In this document: positions 44,235 through 53,378 of the stretch, one piece after another
Layout: the number at the start of each line of letters is the position of its first letter
How positions within the stretch are numbered: the first letter of the stretch is position 1
Assembly: GCA_011050235.1 (NCBI GenBank)
Contig: DRGC01000024.1
Coordinates: forward strand, 1-58,164
DNA length: 58,164 nt
Direction: 5' to 3'
From: Phycisphaerae bacterium
GTDB taxonomy: Bacteria > Planctomycetota > Phycisphaerae > SM23-33
Translations under genes and position numbers: made by a program
Notes under the pieces: generated by a model
Seen by the model: the letters and a program-made list of their open reading frames with translations, nothing else
What the model was told of the DNA's origin: nothing
Database searches by the model: none

Positions 44235-45350
44235 GTGAGGTCCAGCTTATACATCTTTGCCGGAGGCGGTTCCGGTGGGCATCTGTTTCCGGGCCTGGCC
44301 GTGGCCGAGCAGCTTCGCCAGATCGACACCGAGGCCAAGATCGTCTTCGTCTGTTCGTCGCGCCCGATCGATCGGCAGATCCTGGACCCCACCCCCTATG
44401 CCGTCGTCGGTCAGACAATTCGCCCGACCCCGCATCGGTGGCGAGAGTGGCCGGGCTTTCTGTGGTCGGTGATGGCCTCGTCGCGGCGCATGCGCAAATT
44501 GCTGGCCAATCTGCACCCCCGGGCGGTGCTGGGGACGGGCGGGTACGCGGCGGGCCCAGCGGTCTGGCGAGCGGCGCGGGCGGGGTACCGCACGGCCCTG
44601 CTGAATCCGGACATGGTTCCCGGCAAGGCCAACCGGGCGTTGGCAAGGCACGTGGGGGCCATCTTTACGCAGTTCGATTCCACGGCGAAGCATTTCCCGG
44701 CGGCGGCCCGGGGGTTGATCCATCCGGTGGGCTGTCCGGTGCGGGGGGAGTTGGTCTCGGCGAGTCGCTCCGAGGCCGTCAAGCACTTTGGCTTGCTGAC
44801 CAAGCGCAAGACGCTGCTGGTGTTCGGCGGCAGCCAGGCGGCGGCGACGATCAACGCGGCGGTGGCTGGGATGATCGAGGAGCTTGGTTCGCTGGCGAAG
44901 CAGTGGCAGGTGCTGGCGATCGTGGGGCCCGAGGGTGAGGGCCTGGCCGAGACCAACGGGTCGGGGTCGCATCTTCGCATTCGTTGCCTGCCCTATTGTC
45001 GGCGGATGGACTTGGCCTACGCGGCAGCGGACCTGGCGGTGTGCAGGGCGGGGGCGGCGTCGGTGGCGGAGTTGACGGCGACGGGGACGCCGGCGGTTTT
45101 CATGCCGTATCCGTGGCACAAAGACCACCATCAGCACCTCAACGCCGAGCCATTGGTCGAGGCGGGCGGGGCTGTCATTTGCGAGGATGCCAAAGCAACC
45201 GCAGCTAACGTTGCGGGTCTTCGGCGCACGTTGCTGCCTATTATTGGAGATTCCGGCCGCCTGGGTGCGATGGCCAGGGCCATGAGGCCCCTGGCTCGCC
45301 CGGAAGCTGCACGCGAGGTCGCCCAGTGGCTGTGCGGCCGGCCCGATTGA
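44235..45350 (+). CDS. murG: UDP-GlcNAc:lipid I N-acetylglucosaminyltransferase
   Basis: This 371-residue GT28 enzyme (GTG start) converts lipid I to lipid II at the inner membrane. The N-terminal glycine loop is FAGGGSGGHLFPGLAVAEQL. GTGGYAAGPAVWRA, FGGSQAAATINAAV and CRAGAASVAELTATGTPAVFMPYPWHKDHHQ follow the family pattern; that C-terminal segment carries the donor-binding region. The length is normal. No ribosome-binding site is obvious upstream of the GTG. Confidence 0.96.
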   Translation: MRSSLYIFAGGGSGGHLFPGLAVAEQLRQIDTEAKIVFVCSSRPIDRQILDPTPYAVVGQTIRPTPHRWREWPGFLWSVMASSRRMRKLLANLHPRAVLGTGGYAAGPAVWRAARAGYRTALLNPDMVPGKANRALARHVGAIFTQFDSTAKHFPAAARGLIHPVGCPVRGELVSASRSEAVKHFGLLTKRKTLLVFGGSQAAATINAAVAGMIEELGSLAKQWQVLAIVGPEGEGLAETNGSGSHLRIRCLPYCRRMDLAYAAADLAVCRAGAASVAELTATGTPAVFMPYPWHKDHHQHLNAEPLVEAGGAVICEDAKATAANVAGLRRTLLPIIGDSGRLGAMARAMRPLARPEAAREVAQWLCGRPD

Positions 45351-45503
45351 CGACGGGCCCTATTTCACCGGCTGGAAGCAGCTAAAGAAATCTGCCGTGT
45401 CGTGGCGATAAGATTCCAAGAAGGGACCACTTACAGCCTATTTTGCCGTTGGCGATTTAGCGGCCTGTGCCGTCATGACGGTACTGGCAGCGACAGGATT
45501 CGT

Positions 45504-46943
45504 ATGCAAAGTCATCCAAACCTTCGACCGGCCGAACGAGGCTGCAGCGACAATCCGTTCGCCGGCCTGCGCATTCACATGATCGGCATCGGTGGCAGCG
45601 GAATGCGGGCGCTGGCCAGCATTCTGATGACCCACGGCGCCACGGTCAGCGGCTCGGACAGCGCCAGCGGCGGGCCGCTGGAACGCCTGGCCGAACAGGG
45701 CGCGACCATCGCCATCGGCCAGCGCGGCGAGAACCTGCCGCCCGATTGCGACCTGGTCGTCTACTCGGTGGCGATTCACGAGCACAACCCCGAACTGCAC
45801 GCCGCGCGGCAGAGCGGGTGCGAGGTCGTCAAGTACAGCCAAATGCTCGGCCGGGTCATGAGCCGGAAGGTCGGCATCGCGATCGCCGGCACGCACGGCA
45901 AGAGCACCACGGCGGCCATGATCGCCTACGTGCTTCACCAGGCGGGTAAGGACCCAAGCTTCATCGTCGGCGCGACGGCTGCCCAGTTGGGCGGGCCCAG
46001 CGGGGTCGGGCAGGGCGAGCACTTCGTGGCCGAGGCCTGCGAGTTCGACCGAAGTTTTTTGAACCTCCGTTGCCGGTACGGGACGATTCTGAATATCGAA
46101 GAAGACCATCTGGACTGCTACGAAGGGCTGCCCGCGATCGTGGAGGCCTTTCGGGCCTTCGCTGCGCAGGTGCCGCCCGACGGCGTGCTGATCGTCAACG
46201 GCGAGGACCGTCAGGTCGCAGCGGCCGTCGATTCGGCGACCTGCCACATCCAGCCGTTTGGCATGTCCAGCACCTGCGTGTGGCGGGGGGAGAATCTCAG
46301 CGCCGACCATGGGCAGATCGTGATGGACGTGACGTTCGCCGGCGAGGCGTTCTGCCGGTTGATCGTTCCGCTGGCGGGGGTCCACAACGCCTACAACGCG
46401 TTGGCGGCGGTGGGCGTGTTGCACCACGCGGGGATCTCGCCGAGGGCCATCGCCAGCCTGTTGCCGACATTTGCGGGCACGCATCGGCGGATGATGCTCA
46501 AGGCCGTCTCGGGCGGTGTGGCGGTCGTGGACGATTTCGCCCATCACCCGACGGAGATCCAGGCGACGCTGAAGGCCTTGCGCGAGGCCTACTCGCCCCA
46601 GCGGGTGGTGTGTGTGTTTCAGCCTCACCAGCACAGCCGGACGCGTTTTCTCCTGAAGGATTTCGCCCGTTCCTTCGCCCTGGCCGACGAGGTGATCGTT
46701 CCGGACATCTTCTTCGTCCGCGACAGCCAGCGCGAGAAGGACCATATCTCATCCGCCGACCTCGTCGCACAGATTCGGCTGCACGGGGGCGCGGCGGTCT
46801 ATATCGATTCGTTCAACGAGATTGTCGCCTACCTGCAAGGTGACCTGCGGGAAGGGGACCTGCTGGTCACCATGGGCGCCGGCGATGTGTGGAAAGTAGC
46901 CGATGACGTTATTCAGTGGCTTGGAACATCTCGTAACGTATGA
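45504..46943 (+). CDS. murC: UDP-N-acetylmuramate--L-alanine ligase
   Basis: The ATG at 45504 gives 479 residues; the frame opens further upstream, but the first recognisable sequence is IHMIGIGGSGMRALASILMTHGATVSGSD. It adds L-alanine to UDP-MurNAc. The ATP loop is IAGTHGKSTTAAMIAYVL. VVDDFAHHPTEIQATLKALRE and FQPHQHSRTRFLLKDFARSF are typical. The last 41 bases overlap murB. It has the usual length for MurC. Confidence 0.96.
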   Translation: MQSHPNLRPAERGCSDNPFAGLRIHMIGIGGSGMRALASILMTHGATVSGSDSASGGPLERLAEQGATIAIGQRGENLPPDCDLVVYSVAIHEHNPELHAARQSGCEVVKYSQMLGRVMSRKVGIAIAGTHGKSTTAAMIAYVLHQAGKDPSFIVGATAAQLGGPSGVGQGEHFVAEACEFDRSFLNLRCRYGTILNIEEDHLDCYEGLPAIVEAFRAFAAQVPPDGVLIVNGEDRQVAAAVDSATCHIQPFGMSSTCVWRGENLSADHGQIVMDVTFAGEAFCRLIVPLAGVHNAYNALAAVGVLHHAGISPRAIASLLPTFAGTHRRMMLKAVSGGVAVVDDFAHHPTEIQATLKALREAYSPQRVVCVFQPHQHSRTRFLLKDFARSFALADEVIVPDIFFVRDSQREKDHISSADLVAQIRLHGGAAVYIDSFNEIVAYLQGDLREGDLLVTMGAGDVWKVADDVIQWLGTSRNV

Positions 46944-47781
46944 CGAGCCGATGGCGGCTCGCACGTGGATGCGGCTGGGCGGACCGGCGCAGTACTTCGT
47001 GCGCCCCCAGACGCTCGAGGACCTGACCGAGGTCGTTCATCGCTGCCGCGATAACGACGTGCGGATGTACGTCCTGGGCGAAGGGGCCAACCTGTTGGTC
47101 AACGATGCCGGCGTTCGCGGCGCCGTGATCCACATGGGACAGGGCGCCTTCACCGACGTGGTGACCGAGGGCACGTGCCTGCGAGCCTGCTCGGGGGCGG
47201 ATATGAGCAAGATCGTCCTGAACTGCGTTCGCAAGGGCCTGTCGGGCATGGAATGCCTCACCGGCATCCCCGGCAGCGTGGGCGGATGCGTGCGGATGAA
47301 CGCCGGCGGGGCCTTCGGCGATATCGGCAGCATTGTCGAGACCGTCCACGTCATGAACGAGGACGGCGACGTGTTCACGCGACACCGAAACGATCTGGCT
47401 TTCGCCTATCGCTCGACCAACATCACCGCCAAGTTCATCCTCGGCGCTGAGTTTGAGCTGACCGAGGACGACCCGCAACGCGTCCTGAAAATGGTCAAGC
47501 GGATTTGGATCCACAAGAAAAACACGCAGCCGCTGGGATCGGGCACGGCCGGGTGCATCTTCAAGAATCCTCGCGGCCTGTCGGCCGGCGCGCTGATCGA
47601 TCGGGCCGGCATGAAGGGCCGCCGCGTCGGCGGCGCGTACGTTTCGGACAAGCACGCGAACTTCATCATCGTCGAACGGGACGCCAAAGCGTCGGATGTG
47701 ATGGAACTCATCAACATGGTGAGGGAGACCGTCCACAGGACTCACGAGGTCTACCTGGAGCTGGAAATCGAGGTCTGGTGA
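46903..47781 (+). CDS. murB: UDP-N-acetylenolpyruvoylglucosamine reductase
   Basis: This 292-residue FAD enzyme reduces UDP-GlcNAc-enolpyruvate to UDP-MurNAc. The N-terminal domain has TWMRLGGPAQYFVRP and VLGEGANLLVNDAGVRGAVI (FAD binding), then GMECLTGIPGSVGGCVRMNAGGAFGDI. The later proton-donor site reads GSGTAGCIFKNP, with Cys218 where many MurBs have serine; cysteine is seen in some. It starts inside the murC 3' end (41-base overlap) and ends 1 base before ddl. Confidence 0.95.
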   Translation: MTLFSGLEHLVTYDEPMAARTWMRLGGPAQYFVRPQTLEDLTEVVHRCRDNDVRMYVLGEGANLLVNDAGVRGAVIHMGQGAFTDVVTEGTCLRACSGADMSKIVLNCVRKGLSGMECLTGIPGSVGGCVRMNAGGAFGDIGSIVETVHVMNEDGDVFTRHRNDLAFAYRSTNITAKFILGAEFELTEDDPQRVLKMVKRIWIHKKNTQPLGSGTAGCIFKNPRGLSAGALIDRAGMKGRRVGGAYVSDKHANFIIVERDAKASDVMELINMVRETVHRTHEVYLELEIEVW

Positions 47782-47782
47782 C

Positions 47783-48766
47783 ATGCAGGCAACCCCCGCC
47801 GATCAACCGGAAGGCGACACGGCCGCCTATCGCGCCGCGCGGACGCTGGACGTGACCGTCCTGATGGGCGGCCCGTCGTCGGAGCGCGATATTTCGCTCC
47901 TCAGCGGCGAGGCGATCGCCTCGGCGCTGGAGGGCTGCGGGCACAAGGTGACGCGGGCGGATATCTCGCCCATGGACGTCTCGGCGCTGGAGCGTGAGGG
48001 CATCGAGGTTGTCTTTATCGCGCTGCACGGGCAGTTCGGCGAGTCCGGCGAAGTGCAGGAATTGTGCAAGCGGCGGGGCCTGACCTACACCGGCAGCGGC
48101 CCGCAGGCCAGCCGGCTGGGCATGGACAAGGCCGCCTCGAAGCAGATTTTCAAGCGGGCCGGGCTGGTGACGCCGGACTGGATGATCATCGAGCAATTCC
48201 ATTCGCCGCAGACGTATAGGACATGGCTGGAAGAACTGCCCCCGCCGGTCGTCGTCAAACCCGTCAACGGCGGGTCGAGCGTGGATATCACGATCGCCGC
48301 CAACGACGCCGAGCGCGACGCCGCCATGGACAGCGTGCTGGAGCAGTACGGGCGCGTGATGATCGAGCGGCTTGTGAGCGGGCGCGAGTTGACGGTGGGC
48401 ATCCTGGGCGACGAGGCGCTGCCGGTTCTCGAGATCGTTCCGGCCCGGGCGTTCTACGACAAGACCGCCAAGTACGACGACGATGCGGGTACGGAATACA
48501 TCTTCGATCACGCTCTCAGCGACGAGATCGTCCAGCAGGTCCAGACGGCGGCGATGAAGGCCCACAGCGTGCTGGACTGCCGCGATCTCTCCCGCGTGGA
48601 CTTTATCCTCGATTCGGACAACATCCCCCAGGTCCTGGAGATCAACACGATCCCCGGGTTCACGTCCCATTCGCTTGTGCCGATGGCGGCGGCGAAGGTG
48701 GGGATCCGTTTTGAGCAACTGGTCGACCGTATTGTGACCCTCGCCTTGGAGCGGGGCGAGCCCTAG
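47783..48766 (+). CDS. ddl: D-alanine--D-alanine ligase
   Basis: This 327-residue ATP-grasp ligase makes D-Ala-D-Ala for MurF. Marks are VLMGGPSSERDISLLSGEAIA at the N-terminus, ALHGQFGESGEVQELCKRRGLTYTGSG, VVVKPVNGGSSVDITIA in the ATP-binding loop, and the C-terminal DFILDSDNIPQVLEINTIPGFTSHSLVPMAA. It is separated from murB by 1 base and from the ftsQ-like gene by 9 bases. The length is normal. Confidence 0.97.
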   Translation: MQATPADQPEGDTAAYRAARTLDVTVLMGGPSSERDISLLSGEAIASALEGCGHKVTRADISPMDVSALEREGIEVVFIALHGQFGESGEVQELCKRRGLTYTGSGPQASRLGMDKAASKQIFKRAGLVTPDWMIIEQFHSPQTYRTWLEELPPPVVVKPVNGGSSVDITIAANDAERDAAMDSVLEQYGRVMIERLVSGRELTVGILGDEALPVLEIVPARAFYDKTAKYDDDAGTEYIFDHALSDEIVQQVQTAAMKAHSVLDCRDLSRVDFILDSDNIPQVLEINTIPGFTSHSLVPMAAAKVGIRFEQLVDRIVTLALERGEP

Positions 48767-48775
48767 CGGCCGCCG

Positions 48776-49852
48776 ATGAGTATGGCTAAGAGCACCACCA
48801 AGAAGAGCAATCGCGGTTCTGGACGCCCCAGCCCCGACTGGGCCGGCGATCGTTCCTCGCTGCATCGCCGCATCCGTTCGATGTCGCCGACCTCGCGCCG
48901 AAAGATACGGAAGGTCATCGCGTGGGCATTGGCGCTGGTTGTGACGATCCCGACGGTCGTGCTGGGCATGGGGACGCTGGAGCACCGAATCTTTGGGCCT
49001 GGGCGAGCGGGCGGGATTTCGCGGATTCACGTTCGACTTCCGAGTCGGCCCGCATGGATGCCGGATGCACTTGCCAGGCAGATCGCGGCCTCGTGCATCG
49101 TCCCCGATGTGGGCTTTCACGCGACCAACCTGACGGTCGAGGTCTTCCGCAAGGTCAAGGCGAACCCATGGGTGGCCAAGGTCCACTGGGTCCGCAAGTC
49201 TGTCTGCGACGATGAGATGACCGGTGTGGTTGAGGTCTATTGCACCTATCGCAAGCCGGTCGCCAAGGTCCTGTTCAGCGATGAGCTGGCCTCGATGTCT
49301 CAGAAGGAGATCTACGTCGACGCCGAGGGCGTTCGGCTGCCGGCGGCGCAGACGCCGAAGTTCCTGGCCCGGCTGCCGATCGGCCGGACCGATGAGACCA
49401 GGACGAAGACCTACGCTTACTTCGAAGCGATTCCCAAGCGGGCGAAGGTCTTCGATGTGCACTATCCGGTGATACGGGCCGTCGCGTCCGACCCGCCCCC
49501 CGCCGGTCAGCCGTGGCGCAGCGACGACCTGGCGGCCGCCTTGCGGCTGCTGGCGATGATCGTCGACAAACCGTACTACGATCAGATCACCGTGGTCGAC
49601 GTCCGCAACTTTGACGGCCGGGTCGCCCCGAACGAGCCGCACCTGAGACTGTCGGCCCAGATCGGGCGCGGGCGCCCGACCGATATCCGCTTTGGGCGGT
49701 TGCCGATTCCGGGCGGCGGCGACTACGTTGTCTCGCCTCAGCGGAAGATCGCATACCTGGACTCGTACGCCCAGCAGCATGACGGACAGCTTGGGGGGTT
49801 GAACGACATGATCGACCTGCGGTACGATCAACTCCATGTCAGCCGTAACTGA
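48776..49852 (+). CDS. ftsQ: FtsQ/DivIB-like division protein
   Basis: This 358-residue bitopic protein has a basic cytoplasmic N-terminus of about 45 residues, then a membrane helix (IAWALALVVTIPTVVLGMGTL). A POTRA-like segment follows (about residues 80-150, VFRKVKANPWVAKVHWVRK), and VEVYCTYRKPVAKVLF and a beta domain ending NDMIDLRYDQLHV complete the layout. That last string is the FtsQ-like C-terminal strand. It follows ddl as ftsQ follows ddlB in other clusters. It is longer than many FtsQ proteins. The next gene overlaps its end by 17 bases, and no ftsA or ftsZ follows. Confidence 0.78.
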   Translation: MSMAKSTTKKSNRGSGRPSPDWAGDRSSLHRRIRSMSPTSRRKIRKVIAWALALVVTIPTVVLGMGTLEHRIFGPGRAGGISRIHVRLPSRPAWMPDALARQIAASCIVPDVGFHATNLTVEVFRKVKANPWVAKVHWVRKSVCDDEMTGVVEVYCTYRKPVAKVLFSDELASMSQKEIYVDAEGVRLPAAQTPKFLARLPIGRTDETRTKTYAYFEAIPKRAKVFDVHYPVIRAVASDPPPAGQPWRSDDLAAALRLLAMIVDKPYYDQITVVDVRNFDGRVAPNEPHLRLSAQIGRGRPTDIRFGRLPIPGGGDYVVSPQRKIAYLDSYAQQHDGQLGGLNDMIDLRYDQLHVSRN

Positions 49853-50558
49853 TCCTCGCGGGCAGTTTCTCGCTCGCCAGTGTTCCAGCGGGGCGATCGT
49901 GCTGGCGGGAGTTCTGCTGGTGTCACTGGGGGTGGGCCTGTGGCCCGAACTCATCCACCCGTCCGAGGGCGAGGGCGCCGCGCCGCCCGCTCTGCAGAGC
50001 GTGGGGGTCGGCAACGTCGTGTTCTGGCTGCTGGTCTGGCCGCTTGTGGTCCTGCGGCGATTCCAGCGCACCGGCCGCCGGCCGGGGCTGGGGGCGATGT
50101 TGGGCGAGTGGGTGGTCTGCCTGATCGCCTCGCTGCCTTTCTATGTCGTCGGGGCATTCTTCGAGGCCAAGTCGACCGCCGACGCCGGCCGGACGCTGCT
50201 GGCCGTGGCGATGGTCTGGCCGGTCGCGGCGCTGTCGGCGGTGTGGCTAACGAAGCGGGGCGTGCGAACGGGCGTGCTGCTGGCGCTGCTGCTGATCGTC
50301 TTCGCCCCGCCGGCCGTCTACTACATCATCCGCGAATGGTACGGGCTCTCGCCGGTGGGGCCCGCGGACCTGGCGTGGCAGCTCGGGCCACTGACGCTGG
50401 TCGCCGAGGTCGCCCGGGCAAGAGGCCAGGGGTGGCTGCCCAGGCCTGTGTGGGCGGCGGCAGCGTGGTCTGCAGCGTTCGTGGCGGTGGGCCTGATCGC
50501 CAAGGCCGCTGGCGCCCGAAAGCCCAGCGCAGGCCCGCAAAACGCTGTCACCCCATAA
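49836..50558 (+). CDS. Multi-helix membrane protein of unknown function after ftsQ
   Basis: This 240-residue protein has about six hydrophobic helices (near residues 19-40, 55-72, 90-110, 118-135, 144-164 and 206-225). It starts within the 3' end of the ftsQ-like gene (17-base overlap), so it is co-transcribed. I do not recognise the family and see no catalytic residues. It sits where ftsA would be expected; a division role is only suggested by position. Confidence 0.6.
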   Translation: MSAVTDPRGQFLARQCSSGAIVLAGVLLVSLGVGLWPELIHPSEGEGAAPPALQSVGVGNVVFWLLVWPLVVLRRFQRTGRRPGLGAMLGEWVVCLIASLPFYVVGAFFEAKSTADAGRTLLAVAMVWPVAALSAVWLTKRGVRTGVLLALLLIVFAPPAVYYIIREWYGLSPVGPADLAWQLGPLTLVAEVARARGQGWLPRPVWAAAAWSAAFVAVGLIAKAAGARKPSAGPQNAVTP

Positions 50559-50662
50559 TAATGAAGCCTTGGTGGGATCGGGGGCGATCTGGAAGAACCG
50601 ATCGCAGGCGGCGCAGGGATTCTGTCCCTGTAAGTGTCGATTCAACGGAATCTTGCCACGAG

Positions 50663-50691
50663 TTGACGGGGTTGGGGATATATGGTACTAT
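50663..50691 (+). promoter_or_regulatory. Sigma-70 promoter for the histidine kinase gene
   Basis: TTGACG (50663-50668), 17-base spacer, TACTAT (50686-50691). It gives a leader of about 200 bases; the 330-base gap shows no other gene or clear RNA motif. Confidence 0.6.
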
Positions 50692-50892
50692 TGTGACAAT
50701 CAATATTTTGCGCCGAAGGTCTATCGGCCCGGCCGGCAGAAGCTTCCGCTGCTTGGCCTCGTTGACTGGAGGCAATAGCTCCTGTCTATCCGGTGGGGGC
50801 GGCGTTACATTAGTTATCGGTCTTTTGGGTTGTGTGGCCGCCGGGCCATTGGAGCAGGCAGCAGACCGGCAGCGCGCAGGAGAGTGGCGCAG

Positions 50893-52419
50893 ATGGCCAG
50901 CCAAGGTCGACAAGGGCTCAATCGCATTCTGGATGTGTCGGTGAAGGTCCTGGACGCCGACGGCTTGATCCGCTACTGGAACTCCGCCAGCGAGCGGCTT
51001 CACGGGTACACGTCGGTCGAGGCGGTTGGCAGGGATTTCGTGGACCTGATCGTCCCCCGCAAGAACCGCCGGCTGATCCGCCGGCTGATCCGCGAGGCGC
51101 TGCTCTCGGGGCAGACGCCCGATTCGTTCGAGGTCCGCCTTCTCCATAAGGACGGTTCCGAGGTGATGGCCCTGTCGAACCTGGCGGCGCTGAGCGCCGG
51201 CAACGGGCGCCGAAACCTGATCGCCGTGGACCTGGCCGTGAGCGGATCGACCCAGGCCGATGCGGAGACCAGCCGCCTGCCGCCTCACCTGTACGGCGCC
51301 GAGAAGATGGAAATGATCAGCGAGTTGGTCGGCAACATCGCTCACCACTACAACAACGCGCTGGCCGTCATCCTGGGCAACGCCGAGCTCATCCAGCAGC
51401 AGGACGCCGGTGAAGACGTCGCCGCCTTTGTCGCGCAGATTCTCCAGTCGGGCCGGTCGGCGACACAATTGACCTCGCAGTTACTTTCGTATGTCAAGGC
51501 CAACGGCGCCGAGTCGACGCCCGTCGACGTCCACCGGACGATCCGGACCGTTGTCGAGACGCTGGCGATGGACCTGGATCTGGCCGTCGACATCAAGCAG
51601 CGGCTGGCCGCCGAGAGCTGCGTGATCCGGGGCGATGAGGCCGCGCTGCGGTCGGCGCTGTTGAACCTCGCCCTCAACGGATGCGAGGCCGTTGCCGATG
51701 GCGGCAACGTGACGTTCGCCACCGATGTGACCTCGCTGGACGAGGCCTATTGCAGGGCCTATCCCTACGAGATCGTCCCGGGCCGATACCTGCGGGTGAC
51801 CGTCAGCGACACGGGCGCCGGGATGGACGAGCAGACGCTGCGGCGGGCGTTGGAGCCTTTCTTTACGACCAAGCCCTTCGGCCAGGCCCCCGGTTTGGGG
51901 CTGGCGAACGTGTATGGGTGCATAAAGATGCACCGCGGCGCCATGCACCTGTTGAGCGAGGCGGGCCGGGGGACGACGGTGGAGCTTTACCTGCCGATGT
52001 CGGACACCGCGGCCGCGGCGGGTGACGTATCCGAGGCCTCGATCGATGCCGACAGCGTCATCCTGCTGGCTGAGCCGGACCGCGGCGGCCGAGAGGCCCT
52101 GGCCGAGATGCTCACCCGCGCCGGCTACGGCGTTAGGGCCCTGGCCTCCGGCGGGGAGGTGATCGATGCGTATCGCAGCGACCCATCGCGCGTCGCGCTG
52201 GCGGTCGTGGCGATGGACCTACCGGAGATGACGGGGTGCGAGGTGCTGGTGGAGTTGAAGGAAATCGACCCGGCCGTTCGAGTGCTGCTGGCGGGGGGCG
52301 CCATGGACGCCGGTCAGGTGCAGGCCGCCCTGGACGCCGGTGTGGATGGCTTCATCCCCAGGCCTTATCGGGCCGAGCAGGTGCTGGAGCGGGTGGCGAA
52401 GATCCTGGCCGACCGGTAG
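50893..52419 (+). CDS. PAS-domain sensor histidine kinase with C-terminal degenerate receiver domain
   Basis: The ATG at 50893 gives 508 residues and has AGGAGA about 9 bases upstream. An N-terminal PAS domain (about residues 5-120; RYWNSASERLHGYTSVEAVG) is followed by the dimerisation domain with H151 in IAHHYNNALAVILG. The ATPase domain has NLALNGCEAV, SDTGAGMD, EPFFTTKPF and GLGLANVYG. A receiver domain (about 390-508) closes the protein, but its acceptor position holds Ala440 (VVAMDLPEMTG), so aspartate phosphorylation is not possible there. No membrane helices are seen, so it is cytoplasmic. It may control neighbouring envelope genes, but no response regulator is adjacent. Confidence 0.85.
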   Translation: MASQGRQGLNRILDVSVKVLDADGLIRYWNSASERLHGYTSVEAVGRDFVDLIVPRKNRRLIRRLIREALLSGQTPDSFEVRLLHKDGSEVMALSNLAALSAGNGRRNLIAVDLAVSGSTQADAETSRLPPHLYGAEKMEMISELVGNIAHHYNNALAVILGNAELIQQQDAGEDVAAFVAQILQSGRSATQLTSQLLSYVKANGAESTPVDVHRTIRTVVETLAMDLDLAVDIKQRLAAESCVIRGDEAALRSALLNLALNGCEAVADGGNVTFATDVTSLDEAYCRAYPYEIVPGRYLRVTVSDTGAGMDEQTLRRALEPFFTTKPFGQAPGLGLANVYGCIKMHRGAMHLLSEAGRGTTVELYLPMSDTAAAAGDVSEASIDADSVILLAEPDRGGREALAEMLTRAGYGVRALASGGEVIDAYRSDPSRVALAVVAMDLPEMTGCEVLVELKEIDPAVRVLLAGGAMDAGQVQAALDAGVDGFIPRPYRAEQVLERVAKILADR

Positions 52420-52426
52420 CGGGGGG

Positions 52427-53257
52427 CTACTGGGAGTTTTGGGGCTCGGCGACACTGGCCGACGGGTCGGTCCGGCCGACGATTTCGATGCGTCGAAGGG
52501 ACTGGGCGCGCCCGGTGTCAGCATCGACAGCGACCAGCATCCCGCACAGCCGCGGGTCGCCGCTGGCGACGTCGAAACGGGTGGGCACGGACGTGGTCAG
52601 GTAGCTGAGCACACGATCCTTTCGCCGGCCCAGCACGCTGTCGTAGGGGCCCGTCATGCCCAGATCGCTGATATGGGCCGTCCCGCCGTCCAGGATGCGT
52701 GCATCGGCGGTCGGGACGTGCGTGTGTGTGCCGAAGACGATGCTGGCCCGGCCGTTGAGGTGCCACCCCATCGCGACCTTTTCACTGGTCGCCTCGGCGT
52801 GGAAGTCCACCACGCGGATGCGGACCTCCGGGTCGATCGCAGCCATCGCCTGATCGATGGTGTTCCACGGAGAGTCGTAGCCGCCAATGTACATCTGGCC
52901 CAGCGCGCAGGCAACGCCGACGCGATGGCGGCCCGACTTGGTGGGCACGACCGTCCAGCCGTGGCCTGGCGCATTGACCGACAGGTTGAGCGGGCGGAGC
53001 AGCCGCTCGTTATCGAGGATCGGCACGATCTCGGACTTTCGGAAGCAGTGGTCGCCGAGGGTCACCACGTCGACCCCGTAATGCAGGAGCTTGTGGAAGA
53101 TCTGCGGCGTCAGCCCGCTGCCGCCGGCGGCGTTCTCGCCGTTACAGACGACCAGGTCCAGGTCCTCGTCGGCGATCAGGTTCGCCAGGCGATCGGCCAC
53201 GATGCCGCGCCCGGCCTGGCCGACGACGTCCCCGATACAGAGAATATTCACGGCCAC
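52427..53257 (-). CDS. YmdB-family metallophosphoesterase
   Basis: GTG at 53257 gives 276 residues; GTG at 53251 is an alternative, and neither has a strong ribosome-binding site. The family is the TIGR00282/YmdB-type phosphoesterase group with a dinuclear metal centre. Visible metal ligands lie in LCIGDVVGQAGRG, VVCNGENAAGG, TLGDHCF, VDFHAEATSEK and FGTHTHVPTADARIL. Some relatives hydrolyse cyclic nucleotides. It is convergent with the kinase gene (7-base gap) and divergent from the Cys4 protein gene. Confidence 0.93.
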   Translation of the reverse strand: MAVNILCIGDVVGQAGRGIVADRLANLIADEDLDLVVCNGENAAGGSGLTPQIFHKLLHYGVDVVTLGDHCFRKSEIVPILDNERLLRPLNLSVNAPGHGWTVVPTKSGRHRVGVACALGQMYIGGYDSPWNTIDQAMAAIDPEVRIRVVDFHAEATSEKVAMGWHLNGRASIVFGTHTHVPTADARILDGGTAHISDLGMTGPYDSVLGRRKDRVLSYLTTSVPTRFDVASGDPRLCGMLVAVDADTGRAQSLRRIEIVGRTDPSASVAEPQNSQ

Positions 53258-53292
53258 GTGTTGTCTCGCTTTCCAACCGCCCCGATTGGTAT

Positions 53293-53321
53293 AGTATAGA
53301 GGATGGCCGCCGGCGGTGCAA
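53293..53321 (-). promoter_or_regulatory. Sigma-70 promoter of the YmdB-family gene
   Basis: On the minus strand: TTGCAC (53321-53316), 17-base spacer, TATACT (53298-53293), 35 bases before the GTG. Confidence 0.6.
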
Positions 53322-53378
53322 TCAAGCCCCGCAGGATACCACAGACCCATCCGGTGCGGCGGCCGGGAGGAGCTTACG

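Noticed and set aside
47711-50071. A 786-codon open frame antisense to ddl and ftsQ
   Set aside because: It spans three overlapping forward genes with clear family motifs and reads as low-complexity complement sequence.
50569-50778. A possible 69-codon gene between the membrane protein and the kinase
   Set aside because: No ribosome-binding site, and it contains the kinase promoter boxes.
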